Of a stretch of DNA of 10,795 nt, positions 7,601 to 10,795 are shown in pieces. The position numbers were made by a program, and so were the translations under genes. Each line of letters opens with the position of its first letter. Within the stretch, counting starts at the first letter, position 1. This DNA is from Cudoniella acicularis (lineage: Eukaryota; Ascomycota; Leotiomycetes; Helotiales; Helotiaceae), in NCBI GenBank assembly GCA_013054445.1, contig JAAMPI010001753.1:1-10795 (forward strand), read 5' to 3'. The notes under the pieces are model-generated. The model ran no database searches and had not been told where the DNA came from. It saw nothing but the letters and a program-made list of their open reading frames with translations.

Positions 7601-8529
7601 CGGCAATGCTCGCTTTTACTAATTTTTTAGGGCTATGTCTTTCTCTAATAATTTGATGCATTCTCTCCTTGCTGTCATTGATCAATATTGCTTCTTCAGT
7701 CGTATTCATTTGCATGTACACGTGCAGGCTATAGGCCTGGAGTCGCGTACCCTTTACCAATCAAAAATCGTGCACGGCTTTTGTTGGCTGGCGCGCAATT
7801 CAAAAACCTGGCTCTCTAAGGGAGAGAAAAGCGCTGACGATTAGATAATCTAGCCCGGTGGGGAAATGGTGGCGTCCTCACCCGCCTCATTAAGCTCTTT
7901 CGATTAAGTAGTTTTTTCTGCTTTATGGTTCATGTAGTTATCTTGTAATGGCATCTCGGTCGCTTTCTATCTGCGTCAGTCTCGAGGATCTCACTCTCAC
8001 CCCTCCTCAAAGTCCAGGAACTCAGCAGAGTCCAGTTCGTTTCGTCAATGACACAACCAGAAGCAGACCGCCATAAGATTTAGACACGTAAGAATGCTTT
8101 TGACACCCTTGCCATTTAGGGCCGCTCAATGACGGGAGTTGAAACTCCAAAGATCCTGGCCCTGCTGAATGCGCGTATCTTATTCCACTTGGACAACTCA
8201 CTATCCCGTGTTTCAGCTGCGGGGAGAAGCGGGTTGTTTGCGGTGCATTTGTTTCCTTCTCTTCCCCCACCCCTCCCTTCCCCCATTACTCTCGAGGCAG
8301 CTAGAAGGAAAAATCTGACGACAAAAGGATAGGATGGAAAGACATGTTTCTCGGTAAGAATATACAATACACTTCTTTGATTTTCGCCACCAAAAGCTGG
8401 CAGTACCTTGGAAAGGGAGAATCGCTCTGCTGCTGTTTATCGATTGCTGGTATCTCTGCTCAACATCTCGCCGCACTAAATAAAGAATTGATCGTGCCGT
8501 TAATCCCTGCTGCACATCTAGGAGATCCG
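7601..8529. other. Intergenic region without a recognisable gene
   Basis: Base composition returns to normal after about 7600 and CpA/TpG reappear. Several frames of 60-110 codons exist on both strands, but they overlap one another, lack family-like motifs and have no supporting introns. A C-rich tract with minus-strand quadruplex potential is listed separately. No RNA gene could be supported. Confidence 0.5.
8264..8284 (-). other. Strong G-quadruplex motif on the minus strand
   Basis: Plus-strand C runs of 5, 4, 3 and 5 (8264-8268, 8270-8273, 8275-8277, 8280-8284) are separated by 1, 1 and 2 nt. The minus strand can therefore form a very short-loop quadruplex, and the plus strand an i-motif. 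It sits in a longer pyrimidine tract (about 8250-8284) of a gene-poor region. Confidence 0.6.
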
Positions 8530-8540
8530 AAGCCACCCTC
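8530..8540 (+). repeat. Left flanking direct repeat of the MITE-like element (candidate target-site duplication)
   Basis: AAGCCACCCTC abuts the left inverted repeat. Its partner AAGCCACCATC (8795-8805) abuts the right one: 10 of 11 bases match, in direct orientation. Confidence 0.6.
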
Positions 8541-8576
8541 TCCCGCATCGAAAAACGTGACCGATTTTAGCACACC
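8541..8576 (+). repeat. Left terminal inverted repeat
   Basis: Begins TCCCGCATCGAAAAA and ends TAGCACACC. Reverse complement of 8759-8794 at 31 of 36 positions. Confidence 0.7.
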
Positions 8577-8758
8577 CCTAAAATCAAGAAAGCTTCGAGT
8601 ATAATAAATTAACAACAAACTATTTTTCATTAAAAATTTAGACAATGGTGATTTGCCTTATCTAGAATATGTGTATGAACTTGCACTGGTTTTTGAGCTA
8701 TTTTGTCGCTTTGCATGTTGCGTTACACTTGGGCTTTAGTTAATGTTCTCACTTGTTT

Positions 8759-8794
8759 GGTGTGCTAATATCCGCCATTTTTTTCGATGCGGGA
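8759..8794 (-). repeat. Right terminal inverted repeat
   Basis: Begins GGTGTGCTAA and ends TTTTTCGATGCGGGA, mirroring the left arm. Confidence 0.7.
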
Positions 8795-8805
8795 AAGCCA
8801 CCATC
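8795..8805 (+). repeat. Right flanking direct repeat of the MITE-like element
   Basis: AAGCCACCATC, one mismatch from the left copy at 8530-8540. Confidence 0.6.
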
Positions 8806-9205
8806 GCACGAGCCATACTCAAACCCTCCCCCACGGCATCGTTGTGCAGTCAAAGCACAAAGCAACTTCGTACAATCCCACAATTCGGCTTCAATATTCC
8901 ACGTTCCCGTTATCTCGCCTGACTTCCTCTGGAAATAGGCCAATTGCGTCTGTCGGCGTTTGATAATCAGACATTGTAAAGTTGAAAACATGTGGAAGCC
9001 TCGAGCACCTTTCAATATCCGCAGTCTCTATTCAGCAGAAATGTCTCATAATTTGCATCCACGTCGAGAGGTGGAAATAAAATCAATATTTGGCTGCTTA
9101 GTGACTTGACACTCTCCTTATACTATATGTCATACAATTCCGTGCGTGATCTTTTCTCACCTCCATCCTAAATTTCTAAACTCATTTTCTCTAGATTCTT
9201 GCATC
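8806..9205 (+). promoter_or_regulatory. Promoter region of the aspartic protease gene
   Basis: TATACTATATG at about 9119-9129 is a TATA-like element some 80 bp before the ATG. A CCAAT lies at 8940-8944. Two HGATAR-type GATA sites (TGATAA 8961-8966 plus; AGATAA on the minus strand at 8915-8910) could give nitrogen control, but two per 400 bp is near chance. The MITE-like element ends about 400 bp before the start codon. Confidence 0.45.
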
Positions 9206-10795
9206 ATGAAGTCATCTGCACTCACCCTCGCTATCGGTCTCGCTGTCACGGGTGTACATGGCCTAACGTTGGAAAAGAGAGACAATCCAAACGTTGTTCT
9301 GTTTCCGATCGAGCGATCTATTGGAATTCCTGCATCGGGTCTTCGAAAACGAGGAACGGTAGAAACGGCCTTAAACAACGAGGCCTTTATCTACACAGTC
9401 TCCATCATGCTAGGAACACCACCTCAGAGCACGCGTGTACAGCTCGATACTGGGAGCAGTGTCTTGGTGGTCGAAACGGACTCTTCGAACCTTTGTGCAT
9501 CCCAACCAAGTGTTTGTAGTAGCCGTGGAGCCTGTAAGTTCTTCCGCGTTGATTCTTGGTCTAGCCTGACATTACAGACGACGCAAACAGTTCTTCGACA
9601 TACACCTATGTCAACAGCCAATTCTCGGTCGGATATGTCGGTGGTGACGGCGCTAGCGGGGACTATGCTTTGGACGTCCTCAACATTGGTGGGGCGGTTC
9701 TTCAAGGTTTCGAACTTGGTATCATGTACAAGACAACAGTTCAGGAGGGTATTTTTGGTGTCAGCTATCCTTCTGATCCTAGCATGGCAGCTTCCAGCCT
9801 TCCAATCCAGCTCGTCCAACAAGGATATATCCCATCAAGAGCTTTCAGCATTTACTTGAATGATGACCAAGGAGCTGGTGGTAGCATTTTATTTGGTGGT
9901 GTGGATACAGACAAGTACATTGGAGATTTGGTCACCATACCTTTTGTTCCTGAAGTTGGGAGCGATTCTGTCACTGACGCTTCCGTTTCTCTTAATGGAG
10001 TCCAGTATACCGACCCAAGTGGCAACACCGCCGCCCTCCCTGGAACCGCTGGTTCAACCCCAGTTTCTTCGATTCTTGACACTGGCACGGGCAATTTGAT
10101 CTTACCTCAGGCTATTGTTTCAGCAATCAGCACCGTTCTTAATGCCGACTTAAGTTCTCCTCCTAGCATTTTGGTGGACTGCTCTTTGATGTATACTTCT
10201 GCTACGATTGATTTCCAATTCCAAGGAGTCACTATTCCAGTTCCACTCAGCCAAGTAATTCTACCAAATGACCCTGGAGAAACGTCCACTGAATGCTCCC
10301 TCAACATTGAAGCAGCCACCGACAATACCGGAGTAATTTTGGGGGACGCTTTTCTCAGCTCCGCTTACGTGGTTTTTGATTATGATAACCAAGAAGCTTC
10401 TCTCGCTCCAGTAAACTTCAATTCTACTTCGGAGAATATTCTTCAGATTACAAGTGGCCCTTCTGCCGTTCCGCATGTTCCGGGAGGAGGGGCCTCGTCT
10501 TCGACAAGCGGTTCTATAGCATCGTCGAGCAGCTTCTTGAGCACCTCATCCTCTCTTGCGACCTCGTCAAGTAGTGTTCTGTCTAGCGTCACTTCTAGCA
10601 GTACTTCAAGCAGCACGTCAAGCAGCGTCCCATCTAGCATCGCTTCAAGCACATCATCATTACATACGACCTTGTCAAGCAGTGTTCTGTCTAGCGTCAC
10701 TTCTAGCAGCACTTCCAGCAGCACTTCCAGCAGCACGTCAAGCACATCATTGCACACGACCTCATCAAGCAGTGTTCTGTCTAGCGTCACTTCCA
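9206..10795 (+). CDS. Secreted aspartic protease (pepsin family A1, yapsin/SAP-like) with Ser/Thr-rich tail, 3' end missing
   Basis: Extracellular or cell-surface acid endopeptidase. Exon 1 9206-9533; a 44-nt intron 9534-9577 (GTAAGT...CAG, branch CTGAC); exon 2 9578 to the window end with no stop, so 515 residues are visible. Residues 1-19 form a signal peptide. Kex2-type sites at Lys24-Arg25 and Arg47-Lys-Arg49 mark a propeptide, so the mature enzyme probably begins at Gly50. Catalytic Asp81 lies in LDTGSS and Asp277 in ILDTGTGN. The C-lobe signature VILGDAFLSSAYVVFDYDN begins at 362, and Cys pairs occur in both lobes. From about residue 415 (after PGGG) the protein becomes a Ser/Thr repeat tail, as in yapsin-type enzymes, where such stalks are O-glycosylated and usually end in a GPI signal. 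That signal would be past the window, so anchoring is inference. I chose ATG 9206 because it begins the signal peptide; an in-frame ATG at 9146 is less likely. Confidence 0.93.
10567..10795 (+). repeat. In-frame Ser/Thr-coding tandem repeat in the protease tail
   Basis: A block starting TCAAG(C/T)AGTGTTCTGTCTAG and running on through AGCGTCACTTC recurs at 10567, 10675 and 10765, so the first two periods are 108 and 90 bp, both multiples of three (36 and 30 codons). Units read SSSVLSSVTSSSTSSS and end in a SLHTT-like segment in the last two. Shorter TSSS-type repeats (9-12 bp) lie inside. The third copy is cut by the window end. In-frame unit number is likely to vary between strains. Confidence 0.8.

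Larger units (their letters stand above)
8541..8794. mobile_element. MITE-like element, 254 bp, with 36-bp terminal inverted repeats
   Basis: Left arm 8541-8576 and right arm 8759-8794 are inverted repeats matching at 31 of 36 positions; the outermost 15 bases (TTTTTCGATGCGGGA on the right arm) are identical. The element is flanked directly by an 11-bp near-perfect direct repeat, the pattern left by DNA-transposon insertion. The 182-bp interior is AT-rich and has no transposase frame, so this would be a non-autonomous element. A duplication of 9-11 bp would fit Mutator-like elements and 8 bp hAT; the terminal bases do not settle it. Three of the five arm differences are transversions, and the interior keeps CpA/TpG, so it does not look RIP-mutated. 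Confidence 0.7.

Noticed and set aside
8344..8604. 86-codon plus-strand frame running into the MITE-like element
   Set aside because: Its end is the left inverted repeat, and the rest has no known motif; no evidence of a real gene.
3760..8881. Shared word GTACAATCCCA near 3760 and 8871, upstream of both protease genes
   Set aside because: The surrounding sequence does not align, and several matches of this length are expected by chance in a window this size.
8460..8938. Two small frames sharing a FFDAG peptide on opposite strands, suggesting a gene family
   Set aside because: The likeness comes from the terminal inverted repeats read from each side, not from two genes.
10443..10790. 115-codon minus-strand Leu/Glu/Val repeat protein
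   Set aside because: Antisense of the Ser/Thr repeat tail; the repeat keeps this frame open.
1..10795. tRNA, rRNA, CRISPR arrays or prokaryote-type mobile systems
   Set aside because: No cloverleaf, rRNA-like block or regular direct-repeat array was found, and the genes are spliced nuclear genes.

Overview
The window looks like nuclear DNA from a filamentous ascomycete. The genes carry short spliceosomal introns (44-108 nt) with GTATGT/GTAAGT-type donors and CTAAT/CTGAC-like branch sites. The recognisable proteins are fungal types, and one intergenic tract has the CpA/TpG depletion expected of repeat-induced point mutation (RIP). A Leotiomycete-like fungus is my guess; the sequence does not prove it.

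Layout. (1) 1-43, minus: the first 14 codons of a gene that leaves the window, with a mitochondrial-presequence-like start. (2) 472-891, minus: a two-exon gene for the 12-kDa NDUFB10/PDSW-type subunit of respiratory complex I. (3) 892-1252: a 361-bp promoter shared with a divergent gene. (4) 1253-2896, plus: a three-exon nucleolin-like Gar2/Nsr1 gene with an acidic Ser tail, two RRMs and an RGG tail. As given, its RGG tail has a one-base frameshift at a G run. (5) 2897-4172: an intergenic region with a cluster of GTGGGC words and a protease promoter. (6) 4173-6131, plus: a three-exon secreted sedolisin (S53) tripeptidyl-peptidase. (7) 6132-8529: no gene seen; its core (about 6400-7600) is a strongly AT-rich RIP-like relic with a G-quadruplex motif inside it, and a C-rich tract lies further on. 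(8) 8541-8794: a 254-bp MITE-like element with 36-bp terminal inverted repeats and an 11-bp near-perfect flanking direct repeat. (9) 9206-10795, plus: a secreted pepsin-family (yapsin/SAP-like) aspartic protease whose Ser/Thr-rich repeat tail runs off the window.

The left half holds housekeeping genes for energy and ribosome biogenesis. The right half holds two secreted, probably acid-active proteases in the same orientation on either side of a 3-kb transposon/RIP island. I see no new multi-gene system. The most useful leads are the nucleolin-tail frameshift, the MITE-like element, the RIP tract, the GTGGGC cluster and the repeat-built protease tail.
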